DNA of 34,875 bases from Lachnospiraceae bacterium (GTDB taxonomy: Bacteria; Bacillota; Clostridia; Lachnospirales; Lachnospiraceae). The stretch lies in assembly GCA_017625815.1 (NCBI GenBank), contig JAGAKD010000180.1, positions 1 through 34,875 of the forward strand. The letters are read 5' to 3'. A program made the translations under genes and the position numbers. Positions 1 to 8,587 of this stretch are shown in pieces. Every line of letters starts with the position of its first letter. Within the stretch, counting starts at the first letter, position 1. The notes beneath the pieces are model-generated. The model searched no databases and had not been told where the DNA came from. It was given only the letters and a program-made list of their open reading frames with translations.

Positions 1-1098
1 CTCGTGTGATAAAGCATCTGAATAATAGATGTTAGCAGATACCTTTGCAGGGTGAATGCCCTGGTAATATTTAAACATATCCTCGTATCTTCTATCACCA
101 GTTCCAAGTACTACGAACTGAGTTCCATCTGTACAGATATCATTCATAATTCTATCTACAAGGTCAAGACCCTTCTGATCTGTAAGTCTTGATATAATAC
201 CTATCATGTATGCATCCTTGTCTTCAGGAAGTCCAAGCTTTTTCTGAAGAGCAAGCTTGTTTTCTACCTTGTTCTTGCGTAAGTTCTTGATAGTGTAGTT
301 CTTGTAAATTTTCTTGTCTGTAGCAGGGTTGTAATCGTTATAATCGATACCATTTACAATACCCCAAAGTGACTCGTGTCTAGCACTAAGTAATCCATGT
401 AATCCCTCACCGTACTGTGGTGTCTGTATCTCGTATGAGTAGGTATTAGAAACAGTTGAAATCTTATCAGCATATACAAGACCACCCTTGAGCATACTAG
501 CATCCTTGTACATCTCAAGCTTATCTGGAGTAAATACATAGCTAGGCAAGCCTGAATACTCCTGAAGTGTCTTAACATCCCATCTACCCTGGAACTGAAG
601 GTTGTGGATAGTCATAATAGACTTCATACCACTATAAAATGGATTGCTTGCAAATAAAGTCTTCAAATATACTGGTACAAGTCCTGCCTGCCAGTCGTGA
701 CAATGCACAATATCAGGCTGGAAACCAATACTAGGAAGAATTGACAATGCAGCCTTACTGAAATAACAGAACTTCTCGATATCCCACTTGATATCTCCAT
801 AAATATTAAAACCATTGAAATAGTATTCATTATCTATAAAGTATATAGGTACTCCTTCGTACTCCATATACATTACTCCAACATACTGCTGTTTCCAACC
901 TATATCCATATGAAAATGAGTAATATATCTCATCTTCTCCTTAAACTTTGCTGGAAGACACATATAGTTTGGTATAATAACTCTAACATCATATTGCTTC
1001 TTATCAAATATTCTTGGCAATGTACCAACTACATCCGCCAAACCTCCTGTTTTGATAAAAGGCACACACTCTGATGCAATATAAGCAATCTTCTTCAT
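1..1098 (-). CDS. glgA: Glycogen synthase GlgA (5' part; 3' end beyond the window)
   Basis: Transfers glucose from ADP-glucose to the non-reducing end of growing glycogen in the cytoplasm (GT5 family, GT-B fold). The reading frame is open from the ATG at 1098 to the window edge, 366 codons without a stop; full-length GlgA is about 480 residues, so about 110 are missing. Visible family motifs: the N-terminal KTGGLADVVG loop that binds ADP-glucose, CHDWQAG, MTIHNLQFQG, VNGID, and ISRLTDQKG at the start of the C-terminal Rossmann domain. The start is fixed by an AGGAGG site 11 bases upstream of the ATG. It is alone here; no other glg gene is visible. It lies downstream of and in the same direction as the DUF4129-like gene, but the 69-base gap and its own strong ribosome site allow separate expression. 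The assignment is secure. Confidence 0.95.
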   Translation of the reverse strand, partial: MKKIAYIASECVPFIKTGGLADVVGTLPRIFDKKQYDVRVIIPNYMCLPAKFKEKMRYITHFHMDIGWKQQYVGVMYMEYEGVPIYFIDNEYYFNGFNIYGDIKWDIEKFCYFSKAALSILPSIGFQPDIVHCHDWQAGLVPVYLKTLFASNPFYSGMKSIMTIHNLQFQGRWDVKTLQEYSGLPSYVFTPDKLEMYKDASMLKGGLVYADKISTVSNTYSYEIQTPQYGEGLHGLLSARHESLWGIVNGIDYNDYNPATDKKIYKNYTIKNLRKNKVENKLALQKKLGLPEDKDAYMIGIISRLTDQKGLDLVDRIMNDICTDGTQFVVLGTGDRRYEDMFKYYQGIHPAKVSANIYYSDALSHE

Positions 1099-1145
1099 AT
1101 TAATTCATCCTCCTAGTGAGCTAATTAGATATATTCTAACATATG

Positions 1146-1174
1146 GCAGTAAAATATTCAATCTGTTTTACTGC
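1146..1174 (-). other. Hairpin at the 3' end of the dtd-moxR operon
   Basis: A 9-base inverted repeat (GCAGTAAAA / TTTTACTGC, loop of 11) overlaps the stop codon of the DUF4129-like gene. On the minus strand it is not followed by a T run, so it is not a standard intrinsic terminator. It may slow or protect the 3' end of the operon transcript before glgA. Weak evidence. Confidence 0.3.
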
Positions 1175-2385
1175 TTAGAAAGTCTCGAAACTCGCTTTAC
1201 CAAAGCCTTATCCGGAACAACTTCCCCATACCTTACGGAAGCATATATATCTGTTAACTCTTCTATATCTTTCTCACTATTTTCTGCAATACTGACCTGT
1301 ATTTCTCTACAGGTTTTATTCTTTAGGGATATATCGTACTTATCCCTTAGTATTCTCTGCTTGTAATAACGTCTAATCTTTTCTTCACTAGAAAATCTAA
1401 GTTTAAAAAATCTTTTCTTGGTAGACTCTTCTCTTTTTAAAATTATCCTTTCAGCATCTTCTACTACATCTGTATCAAATCTTCTAGAGGCAGACAATTT
1501 CACAAGGATAGCTCTAACTATTCTGTACACGAAGTATAAAGTCAAGGCAACGAATATAATTTTAAAAAGCATATAGGTTATATCTTCTGCAGTGCCCTCG
1601 TGAGATAAAATAAAATCTCCCTCTTCATTACTGTCTACCTTATCTCCTTCAGTGCCACTAGACATAAGTCTCGTTATTAACCTAAATATAAAAGCTAATC
1701 CAAAGGCAAATATCTTGAATACACCTACGATAAGATTTCCTATCCAAGTTATTACCTTACCTAGATCTATATTTCCACCAACTATAATTCCAGCCAACAA
1801 GAAAAATAGTATAAAGATAACTATTAATGAATTTATTGACAAAATGTTACCTAAAGGTAAACCAGCCATATCACGAGTTGCTTCAACATAGCTTTTTATC
1901 CCCTCGAAATAAATCATTATATAATATAAAAAGAGTAATATTATAGGTACAAAAAAAGCTGTATTGTAAAGCATTTCCTCCTTAGCCACCCAACCAAATA
2001 CATATATCAATATACTGATTAAAAACGTCGGCCAAGGTATATCATCTATGGGTTTAAGTTTTCCCCTTCTCATGGCATAAACCATAGAATCTGATAAAAG
2101 ATGAATACTAATGCAAACGAGTAAAAGTCTCTGACCTCCGGTAAAATTAACAACAAACACCAAGGCCGTCAATATGATATGCAAAAGTAATATTCCTATG
2201 TAAGAAGCAACCTTTTCCCTGACAATATAAGATATAACAAATTGTAAAATCATTGCTATAACTATAGCTTTCGTCGGTTCCTCTTTAATCCATATTATTT
2301 CAAAAAACAAAACCAACAAATATGTAAAAAGCATCTCATATAAAAGTCTTAAGGCTCGTCTTGTGATTTCGATTTTATACTTCAT
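1168..2385 (-). CDS. Polytopic membrane protein with DUF4129-like C-terminal tail
   Basis: About 405 residues. The first about 300 residues form roughly nine hydrophobic segments. The last about 100 are basic and charged and end in a region (…REIQ…ELTDIYASVRYGE) that resembles the DUF4129 tail found at the C-terminus of TgpA/YebA-type transglutaminase membrane proteins. No transglutaminase Cys-His-Asp core is present, so this is the membrane part only. It is the last gene of the MoxR-DUF58 operon and overlaps the DUF58 gene by 11 bases, so the two are probably translationally coupled. I chose the ATG at 2385 because GGAGGTG lies 7 bases upstream; a TTG three bases earlier is also possible. 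MoxR/DUF58/membrane sets are thought to act in assembly or maturation of envelope proteins, but the exact job here is unknown. Confidence 0.75.
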   Translation of the reverse strand: MKYKIEITRRALRLLYEMLFTYLLVLFFEIIWIKEEPTKAIVIAMILQFVISYIVREKVASYIGILLLHIILTALVFVVNFTGGQRLLLVCISIHLLSDSMVYAMRRGKLKPIDDIPWPTFLISILIYVFGWVAKEEMLYNTAFFVPIILLFLYYIMIYFEGIKSYVEATRDMAGLPLGNILSINSLIVIFILFFLLAGIIVGGNIDLGKVITWIGNLIVGVFKIFAFGLAFIFRLITRLMSSGTEGDKVDSNEEGDFILSHEGTAEDITYMLFKIIFVALTLYFVYRIVRAILVKLSASRRFDTDVVEDAERIILKREESTKKRFFKLRFSSEEKIRRYYKQRILRDKYDISLKNKTCREIQVSIAENSEKDIEELTDIYASVRYGEVVPDKALVKRVSRLSKQ

Positions 2386-3496
2386 CAAATTTCACCTCCC
2401 AGCCCTTTATATAACCCCTCTTAGGAAGAAATCCATCCACATCATAATATGGCACAATAAGGGTTACACTCATGCCCTTAGAAGCAATGTAATCAAGCTT
2501 TAACAATAACTCCTCGCTACAATAGGCAGACACAACAACATATGCAATACTATCATCTAGTAATCTAACATCCTTATCCAAAATGTCTAAAAACTCCTCA
2601 TTAGTGTCATGCTTACCAATCCTAGCAAGCCCTTTATCTATGGTAACAAGATGATTTTTTGCAAGGCCAAAATCTACATTTAATAACTCTTCTGTAACTA
2701 TGTCTCTTCCATTACCAGTCACCATAACTGGGACATTTTTTTCAAGAAATGTTTTTGCAAGGGAACTAATAAGCTCTATGGAAAGCTCCTCTACAGCGTA
2801 GCTTTTTAACATATAATTTGTATCAAGATTAAGAAACAGCTTTACTCTGTATTCCGCTGTGTGACCATATTGATTAACCATAAGCTGTCCTGTTTTTGCA
2901 GATGCCCGCCAATTAATCCTACTCATACTATCATTATTGTTATATTCTCTTATTCCTCGAAAAGAAAATGGATCCTCAAAGAGACTTCTTTTTGTCTCTA
3001 TTTCACCAAATATAGAATTACACATAACCTCATAATAGTCAGTATTTATCTTTCCCGGAAAAACATATAGCTCTGAATAGTTTGGTATACTTTTAGCAAA
3101 GGTTCTTGTTATAAAGAAATCCTTTGCAATTATATTTACACCTGTAATAGTAAAAAACCCTCTTTTTGTGGCAATAAATTTAAGTCTTCTGGTAACCTTT
3201 TTATTGCCCATAACCGAGAAAACATCATTTCTATAATACCTATCAGTAATGACTGCATTTTCCTCATCAAAATAATCAAAGGTTTTTGAAGTAGCAAACT
3301 TCACGTGCAATATTGGCAATGGCAGAAATTTGTCATTGTTGATAACCTCTACTATATTGCTTTCATTTCCTGGTTCTAAACAATTATCTTCAAAGCTAAT
3401 ATCTATATTCAATTTTTCATCCCACATTCTCCTGTACAATTTTTGAATATAATTGTACAAAAATGTGGCAACGATAATAGCAATGATAAGCTGCAT
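2375..3496 (-). CDS. DUF58 domain protein
   Basis: 373 residues. An N-terminal hydrophobic segment (about residues 1-18) anchors it, followed by a beta-rich region and the DUF58 signature DPFSFRGIREYNNNDSM then INWRASAKTG (about residues 172-203), then a vWA-like C-terminal half. DUF58 proteins almost always accompany MoxR AAA+ ATPases and are thought to be their partner or adaptor in folding or assembling envelope complexes. The start ATG directly abuts the TAA of the MoxR gene (no gap) and a GGGAG site lies inside the end of that gene, so translation is coupled. It overlaps the next gene by 11 bases. The family call is firm; the biological substrate is unknown. Confidence 0.9.
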   Translation of the reverse strand: MQLIIAIIVATFLYNYIQKLYRRMWDEKLNIDISFEDNCLEPGNESNIVEVINNDKFLPLPILHVKFATSKTFDYFDEENAVITDRYYRNDVFSVMGNKKVTRRLKFIATKRGFFTITGVNIIAKDFFITRTFAKSIPNYSELYVFPGKINTDYYEVMCNSIFGEIETKRSLFEDPFSFRGIREYNNNDSMSRINWRASAKTGQLMVNQYGHTAEYRVKLFLNLDTNYMLKSYAVEELSIELISSLAKTFLEKNVPVMVTGNGRDIVTEELLNVDFGLAKNHLVTIDKGLARIGKHDTNEEFLDILDKDVRLLDDSIAYVVVSAYCSEELLLKLDYIASKGMSVTLIVPYYDVDGFLPKRGYIKGWEVKFDEV

Positions 3497-4444
3497 TTAA
3501 CTCTCCCAATCCTCAACTGGTACATTTACACTGGCAACAACATCTTTAATAAGCTTATAACCCTTATCTCCGTGAACACCAAATCCCATAATTCTATGAC
3601 TTAAGACATATGGTGCAACAGCCTTTATATCATCTGGCTCAACATAGCTTCTTCCCTTCATTGCAGCTAGAGCCTGCCCACATCTAAGAAGGGCCAAAGT
3701 ACCCCTACTACTAACTCCATAGTTTATTTTGCTATTTGTTCTTGTTGCAAGTATTATGTCAACTATATATTCTCTAATACATGTATGTACAAATATATCC
3801 TTCACTGCTTGCCTAGCTTCCACTATATCCTTCACTGTAGCTACTGAAGCAAGCTCATCCAAAGGCGATATTCCTATAAACCTATCTATAATATTAAGTT
3901 CTTCTTCCCTTGTTGTAGCTCCCATAGAAAGCTTCATCATAAATCTATCTAGCTGTGCTTCCGGCAAAGGATAAGTACCTGTTGTTTCTATTGGATTCTC
4001 TGTAGCAAACACTATAAACGGTTCTTCCAACATCATAGTTTCCCCATCTATTGTTACTTGTTTTTCTTCCATGGCCTCAAGCAAGCTTGACTGTGTTCTT
4101 GGAGTTGCTCTATTAATTTCATCTGCAAGGAGAATATTGGTAAAAATAGGACCCTTCACCAGTTGAAACTCTCCAGATTTTTGACTATATACATTAAATC
4201 CTGTTATATCAGAAGGCATAAGATCTGGTGTGAATTGTACTCGTTTAAAATCACCATCTATGCTTTTTGCCATAGCTTTTGCAAGCATGGTTTTACCTGT
4301 GCCAGGATTATCCTCTATAAGCACATGTCCCCCCGCCCAAAGAGCCACCAAGAACAAATCTATTATATTATCCTTTCCCACTATAACCTTGCTTATATTT
4401 TCTTTTATTTTGTCGCTTATATCCTTTATATTTGTATTCCCCAT
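3497..4444 (-). CDS. MoxR-family AAA+ ATPase
   Basis: 315 residues, the usual length. The P-loop is EDNPGTGKTML (about residues 40-50), Walker B is ILLADEINRA (about residues 105-114), and TENPIETTGTYPLPEAQLDR is the sensor/arginine-finger stretch typical of MoxR. The C-terminal part holds the lid domain (SSRGTLALLRC…A). MoxR proteins form hexameric rings and act as chaperone-like ATPases for envelope or metalloenzyme assembly, working with DUF58/vWA proteins. Here the DUF58 partner follows immediately and a membrane protein follows that. AGGAGG sits 5 bases upstream of the ATG. dtd ends 18 bases upstream on the same strand, so it probably shares the transcript. Confidence 0.94.
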   Translation of the reverse strand: MGNTNIKDISDKIKENISKVIVGKDNIIDLFLVALWAGGHVLIEDNPGTGKTMLAKAMAKSIDGDFKRVQFTPDLMPSDITGFNVYSQKSGEFQLVKGPIFTNILLADEINRATPRTQSSLLEAMEEKQVTIDGETMMLEEPFIVFATENPIETTGTYPLPEAQLDRFMMKLSMGATTREEELNIIDRFIGISPLDELASVATVKDIVEARQAVKDIFVHTCIREYIVDIILATRTNSKINYGVSSRGTLALLRCGQALAAMKGRSYVEPDDIKAVAPYVLSHRIMGFGVHGDKGYKLIKDVVASVNVPVEDWES

Positions 4445-4462
4445 AACTACCTCCTATGTATC

Positions 4463-4909
4463 TTACCAATCTCTACTGTCCCAAAGAATTGTAAATGGTC
4501 CATCATTTATAAGTTCTACCTTCATATCTGCTCCAAATTCTCCCGCTTCAACACTTCCATATAATTCCTTAACCTTTGACTTAAAATATTCATATAATTC
4601 TTCAGCCAAATCTGGGGAGCCTGCCTCTGTGAAGCTAGGTCTATTACCCTTTTTGCAATCCGCATACAGTGTAAATTGAGATACAACAAGTATTTTTCCA
4701 TCAACATCCCCAACACTCAAATTGGTTTTACCATCAGCATCCTCAAATATGCGAAGTTTAATTAGCTTTTGAACATACTTATCTACCATTTCCTTTGTAT
4801 CACCATTTCCTACACCAAGAAATACCAATAACCCTTTATCAATTTGTCCCTTTACATCACCGTCAACTTTAACGGATGCATTTTTCACTCTCTGAATTAC
4901 AAGCTTCAT
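4463..4909 (-). CDS. dtd: D-aminoacyl-tRNA deacylase (Dtd)
   Basis: Hydrolyses the ester bond of D-aminoacyl-tRNAs (and Gly-tRNA-Ala) so D-amino acids do not enter protein; a cytoplasmic homodimer. Family motifs are MKLVIQRV at the N-terminus, [17 protein letters not shown] (active-site SQFTL) and the C-terminal [11 protein letters not shown] with the cross-subunit Gly-Pro pair. I chose the ATG at 4909 (148 aa) because family members begin at MK/RxVIQRV. A TTG at 4924 would add five residues and is 14 bases from the AAAGGAG site at 4939-4945, whereas the ATG is 29 bases away unless the hairpin at 4920-4936 forms. It is the first gene of the moxR operon. A proofreading enzyme for D-residues fits a cell making much D-Ala and D-Glu, but that is only context. 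Confidence 0.95.
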   Translation of the reverse strand: MKLVIQRVKNASVKVDGDVKGQIDKGLLVFLGVGNGDTKEMVDKYVQKLIKLRIFEDADGKTNLSVGDVDGKILVVSQFTLYADCKKGNRPSFTEAGSPDLAEELYEYFKSKVKELYGSVEAGEFGADMKVELINDGPFTILWDSRDW

Positions 4910-4919
4910 ATCCTTAAAA

Positions 4920-4936
4920 GACAACTCTTAGTTGTC
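4920..4936 (-). promoter_or_regulatory. Hairpin between the ribosome site and start of dtd
   Basis: Perfect 6-base inverted repeat GACAAC/GTTGTC with a 5-base loop lies between the AAAGGAG site (4939-4945) and the conserved ATG at 4909. When folded it would shorten the distance from ribosome site to ATG from 29 to about 12 bases; unfolded, the TTG at 4924 (inside the hairpin) is the nearer start. It could set start choice or efficiency. Sequence is seen; the role is inferred. Confidence 0.35.
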
Positions 4937-5094
4937 CACTCCTTTCACATTATAGATACATTTTATCACATTATAAGAATTTATTAAGCATTTTTCCTAT
5001 ATTTTGAAATAATTGTGTCATTTACTCACTTTATATGTTAAAATCTTATTATATTTTGAATTTTACAAAAGAATTAAATATCAAGGAGGTTACT

Positions 5095-7554
5095 ATGTAT
5101 TGTGATGTATGTGGACACGAACTAAACGAAAATGGTTTCTGTCCTATATGCGGTTGGGGTGTATCTACTACTAATTCTGAAGAGATACCGCCTAGCACAC
5201 CGGCAAACCCATATGGGCAAACACCATCTAGTAATCAAGTAGCACCGCAGATGCAAACTAACGATTACAATCAATATAATCCTGCCAACCAGCAAGGTTA
5301 TAACCAACCAAATTATAATCAACAGGCCTATAACCAACAAGCCTACAATCAACAGGCCTACAATCAACAAGCCTACAATCAACAGGCTGGAGTTGGATAC
5401 GGTCAGTATAACCAGCAGCAAGCAGGCTACAATCAAGGTTACGGACAGGTACAGCCGCAGATGTCACTCAATCCGGCTATAGACTCTGCTCCACCTAAGA
5501 AAAAGGCAAAATGGCCACTTATACTTGGTATATGTCTCGCTGTTGCAGCAATCATTGGACTTGTAGTATTTATCGTAATCAAGAACAAGCCAAAGGATTA
5601 CACTAAAAACGGCAACAAAAAAACGGAGCACACTACCGAGGAAAGGACAACCGAAGAACCTACAACTGAGGAACCTACAACCGAAGAACCACTCTACGAC
5701 GAAGGAACAAAAACCATTATGATTTATATAGTTGGTGCTGACCTGGAGAGTGGCAACGGTCTTGGTTCAGAAGAGATTTACGAAATTCTTGACTCTGGCT
5801 TTGATGAGGAGAAAATGAACGTACTTATCTATACAGGTGGTACAACAGAGTGGTCACACAGCGATGTTCCAGATGATGGCAACGCTATATTCCTTGTTGA
5901 AGACGGCGAAATTGTACTACTTGAAGAATATGATCAGGAAAACATGGGTGACCCTGATACACTATCATCTTTCCTTACCTACGGTTACGAGAATTACCCA
6001 GCCGAGCAATACGGTATTATAATGTGGAACCACGGCGGTGGTGCATTCTTTGGATATGGTTTCGACGAGGTATCTGGTGACTGGCTTCCTCTTACAGAGC
6101 TTAAACAAGCCTTTGAAGATAGTCCTTTCGGTGAAGAGAACAAATTAGAATTTATAGGCTTTGACGCATGTCTTATGGCCAATATTGAAACTGCCAGCAT
6201 TTTATCACCATACGCTAATTATCTTATCGCCTCACAGGAGGTTGAACCTGGCTGGGGTTGGGATTATGCTTTCCTTGATGAGATAGATGATATGGACAAT
6301 GGTGCAGATATGGGAACTGCTATTGTAGACTCATACATAACTACTACTGAGGAATATATGCAAGCATATCCATACCAGTACTTAAACCTTACTCTTGCTG
6401 TTATGGACCTTAGCAAAGTAGATGAAGTAGAGATTGCTGTTGACAACTTATTTGCACTGGCTAATGCAGAGTTATGTGCTGATACATATAGCCAGTACTC
6501 ACGTATCCGTTCATCAACCAAAGAGATTGCTTCTGAGTATACAGGAGAATCATCATATGACGTAGTAGACTTAAAAGACCTTGGTAGAAATATGACAAAG
6601 CTCTTCCCTGACGAGTCAAATGCTCTTCAGGCAGCTGTAGATGAACTTATAGTATACAGTAGTGCAACGGAAGAACATACCAATGGTGTATCTATCTACT
6701 ATCCATATAATGCTAAGCAGTATTCTTCCCAGTATATACCAATGTATGCGGACTTCGAATTCTCAACAGAATACGAGAAATACATTACTAATTTTGCAAC
6801 ACTACTTAACAGCACACAAACAACTTCTACTGTATGGGATGCAGCAACTATGGTTCCATACACTAACGGAGATTTAACATTTAGTCTTCAGCTCACAGAA
6901 GAACAGGCTGCAGATGTTCAAAATATTTACTATGTAATCTCAAGAGAAGATGTTACAAACCCATCAAATTACGTATTTGTTTCTATGAGTAATCAGGTTG
7001 ATATGAATGATACTAATCTTCTCACAGCAAACTTTGATGGTCAGATTATTTATATGCAGGATGACACAACACTAGCTCAGTACGAGGTTATGTACACAGA
7101 GCAAGAAACAACTGATACATACACTAGATATCTTCTCACCAGTATATTATACAACGATGATATCCAGGGCGAGGATGCTATGTATGCATACTTTGTAATG
7201 GAAACCAGCGATGCTTATCCACAGGGACAGCTTTTAGGTGCATACCCAATATCAAACTATATTAGCACTGAAGGCGCTGACGTATTCCCTGATAGATACG
7301 AGATAAACATCAACGATTACTCTAATATCGCATTCGGAGTTGCATCACACGAATTCACTTCAACTGAAGATTTAACAAACTTCAACGAAGCAGATTGGCA
7401 AGATGTTTTGATTATGTATAACAGCTTCCCTATCGTAAATGGATTCTCAACTGTACTCGGCGGAATGCAGCCTGACTTATCTTACTACGGTATGTTTATC
7501 ATAGAGGATACTCAGGGCAATAGACATTGTTCAAACATAGTACAGATACAGTAA
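5095..7554 (+). CDS. Membrane-anchored clostripain-family (C11) cysteine peptidase-like protein with N-terminal zinc ribbon
   Basis: 819 residues. The order is: a zinc ribbon with CxxC…CxxC (Cys3, 6, 16, 19); a Q/N/Y-rich linker with five exact YNQQA units (residues 74-98); a transmembrane helix (about 139-163) preceded by PKKKAKW, so the ribbon is cytoplasmic and the rest outside; a TTEEP-repeat spacer (about 180-199); then a C11 peptidase domain starting KTIMIYIVGADLESGNG. The likely catalytic pair is His313 (WNHGGG) and Cys359 (GFDACLM), as in clostripain/gingipain-like enzymes. The last about 250 residues are an unrecognised beta-rich region. The ATG at 5095 has AAGGAGG 6 bases upstream; an in-frame TTG-like extension before it lacks support. 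The gene stands alone between the divergent dtd operon and a bidirectional terminator. Substrate unknown; surface proteolysis is likely. Confidence 0.9.
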   Translation: MYCDVCGHELNENGFCPICGWGVSTTNSEEIPPSTPANPYGQTPSSNQVAPQMQTNDYNQYNPANQQGYNQPNYNQQAYNQQAYNQQAYNQQAYNQQAGVGYGQYNQQQAGYNQGYGQVQPQMSLNPAIDSAPPKKKAKWPLILGICLAVAAIIGLVVFIVIKNKPKDYTKNGNKKTEHTTEERTTEEPTTEEPTTEEPLYDEGTKTIMIYIVGADLESGNGLGSEEIYEILDSGFDEEKMNVLIYTGGTTEWSHSDVPDDGNAIFLVEDGEIVLLEEYDQENMGDPDTLSSFLTYGYENYPAEQYGIIMWNHGGGAFFGYGFDEVSGDWLPLTELKQAFEDSPFGEENKLEFIGFDACLMANIETASILSPYANYLIASQEVEPGWGWDYAFLDEIDDMDNGADMGTAIVDSYITTTEEYMQAYPYQYLNLTLAVMDLSKVDEVEIAVDNLFALANAELCADTYSQYSRIRSSTKEIASEYTGESSYDVVDLKDLGRNMTKLFPDESNALQAAVDELIVYSSATEEHTNGVSIYYPYNAKQYSSQYIPMYADFEFSTEYEKYITNFATLLNSTQTTSTVWDAATMVPYTNGDLTFSLQLTEEQAADVQNIYYVISREDVTNPSNYVFVSMSNQVDMNDTNLLTANFDGQIIYMQDDTTLAQYEVMYTEQETTDTYTRYLLTSILYNDDIQGEDAMYAYFVMETSDAYPQGQLLGAYPISNYISTEGADVFPDRYEININDYSNIAFGVASHEFTSTEDLTNFNEADWQDVLIMYNSFPIVNGFSTVLGGMQPDLSYYGMFIIEDTQGNRHCSNIVQIQ
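5314..5388 (+). repeat. Five tandem 15-base units coding YNQQA
   Basis: Five in-frame 15-base copies code YNQQA. CAACAG and CAACAA alternate between units, so there is also a 30-base higher-order period, which points to growth by duplication of unit pairs. Gain or loss of units keeps the frame and would only change linker length between zinc ribbon and membrane. It is a coding repeat, not a CRISPR. Confidence 0.9.
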
Positions 7555-7570
7555 CATTACTTAATACATA

Positions 7571-7616
7571 AAAAATACTATGGTATATCACACATTGTGA
7601 ATACCATAGTATTTTT
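7571..7616. terminator. Bidirectional intrinsic terminator
   Basis: A 16-base perfect inverted repeat (AAAAATACTATGGTAT / ATACCATAGTATTTTT, loop of 14) has T runs on both strands. It lies between the convergent clostripain gene and the membrane-protein gene, and serves both. Confidence 0.92.
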
Positions 7617-8483
7617 TTATATCTTTATTCTTTCTTTTTTTGCCGACTCGACCTTTGCATCTGATGTCTCGTCATATTTTCTTCTAAGCTTGTCTAACTC
7701 AGATTCATTTCTAATTATCCCCAGTGATGGTAAATCATATTTCTTACCTATACTTTCAAGATATCTGTATATAATCATAAATGATGTTTCATCTATAGAT
7801 GTAAAGTATTCAGAATTGATAGCGTCTATACAGCTCTCAACGGTACCAAAGGCTCCAGGATTAGCACTATCAAAGATATGGGTATAGGTATCATTACATA
7901 TCTGTCTTTGTCTCTCAAAATCTGAGGATATGGTATGAACAGGAAATTGACTAAGATATATTCTAAGCCAACCTCGATTGCCTCTGAACCATTGTGACAA
8001 TGTATCATACTCCTTCTGCATATCATTTACTTCAGCTTCCCAGCCATTTGATACATATGAAGCATCCACAATTCTATCAATCTCTTCATCTGTTAAATTA
8101 AGACCAAACTTTTTATTAAATTTCTTAACAATCTTTCTACGCTTTGGAACAGATTTTGTAAGTCCTGACACAAAACTTTCTCTAGTGTATGTAGTTTCGT
8201 TATAGTTTATCTGCTCTCTGCCACGTTTTTGTTGCTTGTTTTTACCTCCACCAAGTACTTTGTATAACACATAGCCAATGACCAGTACAGGGCTAAAGGT
8301 TAAAAGCATCACAAGTAATGCTATAAATAATCCCAACACAGGACCAATAAAACTACCAAAAACACTTAACAATACTAGAGCGAAAATAATCTTTCCAACT
8401 TTTCCTTCTACCCTTTTATATGTACCTGGATTATTTCTAGCATAGCCAAGATACCATATTAAAAAGATTATCAAAAAAGGCAT
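7617..8483 (-). CDS. Unrecognised membrane protein
   Basis: 288 residues; I do not recognise the family. An N-terminal hydrophobic stretch (MPFLIIFLIWYLGYA) is followed by two to three hydrophobic segments around residues 30-75, then a Lys/Arg-rich stretch, and a cytoplasmic or surface domain of about 200 residues rich in charged and aromatic residues, with a helical KKFNKKFGLNLTDEEID segment. It ends in a very basic/acidic tail. A GAGGTG site precedes the ATG. It stands alone, 102 bases after yebC and behind that gene's terminator, so it is probably a separate unit. Membrane position is what the sequence shows; I give no function. Confidence 0.7.
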   Translation of the reverse strand: MPFLIIFLIWYLGYARNNPGTYKRVEGKVGKIIFALVLLSVFGSFIGPVLGLFIALLVMLLTFSPVLVIGYVLYKVLGGGKNKQQKRGREQINYNETTYTRESFVSGLTKSVPKRRKIVKKFNKKFGLNLTDEEIDRIVDASYVSNGWEAEVNDMQKEYDTLSQWFRGNRGWLRIYLSQFPVHTISSDFERQRQICNDTYTHIFDSANPGAFGTVESCIDAINSEYFTSIDETSFMIIYRYLESIGKKYDLPSLGIIRNESELDKLRRKYDETSDAKVESAKKERIKI

Positions 8484-8521
8484 AGCTTCACCTCTTTTCT
8501 AAGTGCCACTACTCATCCCTC

Positions 8522-8545
8522 TTACCAACACTATCGTGTTGATAA
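8522..8545 (-). promoter_or_regulatory. Stem-loop in the leader of the unrecognised membrane-protein gene
   Basis: On the minus strand UUAUCAACAC / GUGUUGGUAA can pair over 10 bases (one G-U) with a GAUA loop. No T run follows, so it is not a terminator. It sits between the yebC terminator and the ATG at 8483 and may be a 5' leader structure. The role is not known. Confidence 0.4.
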
Positions 8546-8558
8546 GAAAGGTCTTCAT

Positions 8559-8587
8559 AAAAAAATGCTAGCAAGCTGCATTTTTTT
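8559..8587 (-). terminator. Intrinsic terminator of the nnr-alr-endoA-yebC operon
   Basis: Perfect 10-base inverted repeat AAAAAAATGC/GCATTTTTTT with a small inner AGC-AA-GCT stem gives a hairpin followed by a T run on the minus strand. It overlaps the yebC stop codon by two bases. Confidence 0.85.

Noticed and set aside
1146..1174. Intrinsic terminator after the DUF4129-like gene
   Set aside because: The stem is good but no T run follows on the minus strand; listed only as a hairpin.
5314..5388. CRISPR-like direct repeat array
   Set aside because: Units are 15 bases, contiguous, in frame and code YNQQA; there are no spacers.
8522..8545. Second terminator downstream of yebC
   Set aside because: No T run after the stem, and it lies beyond a complete terminator; more likely a leader element of the next gene.
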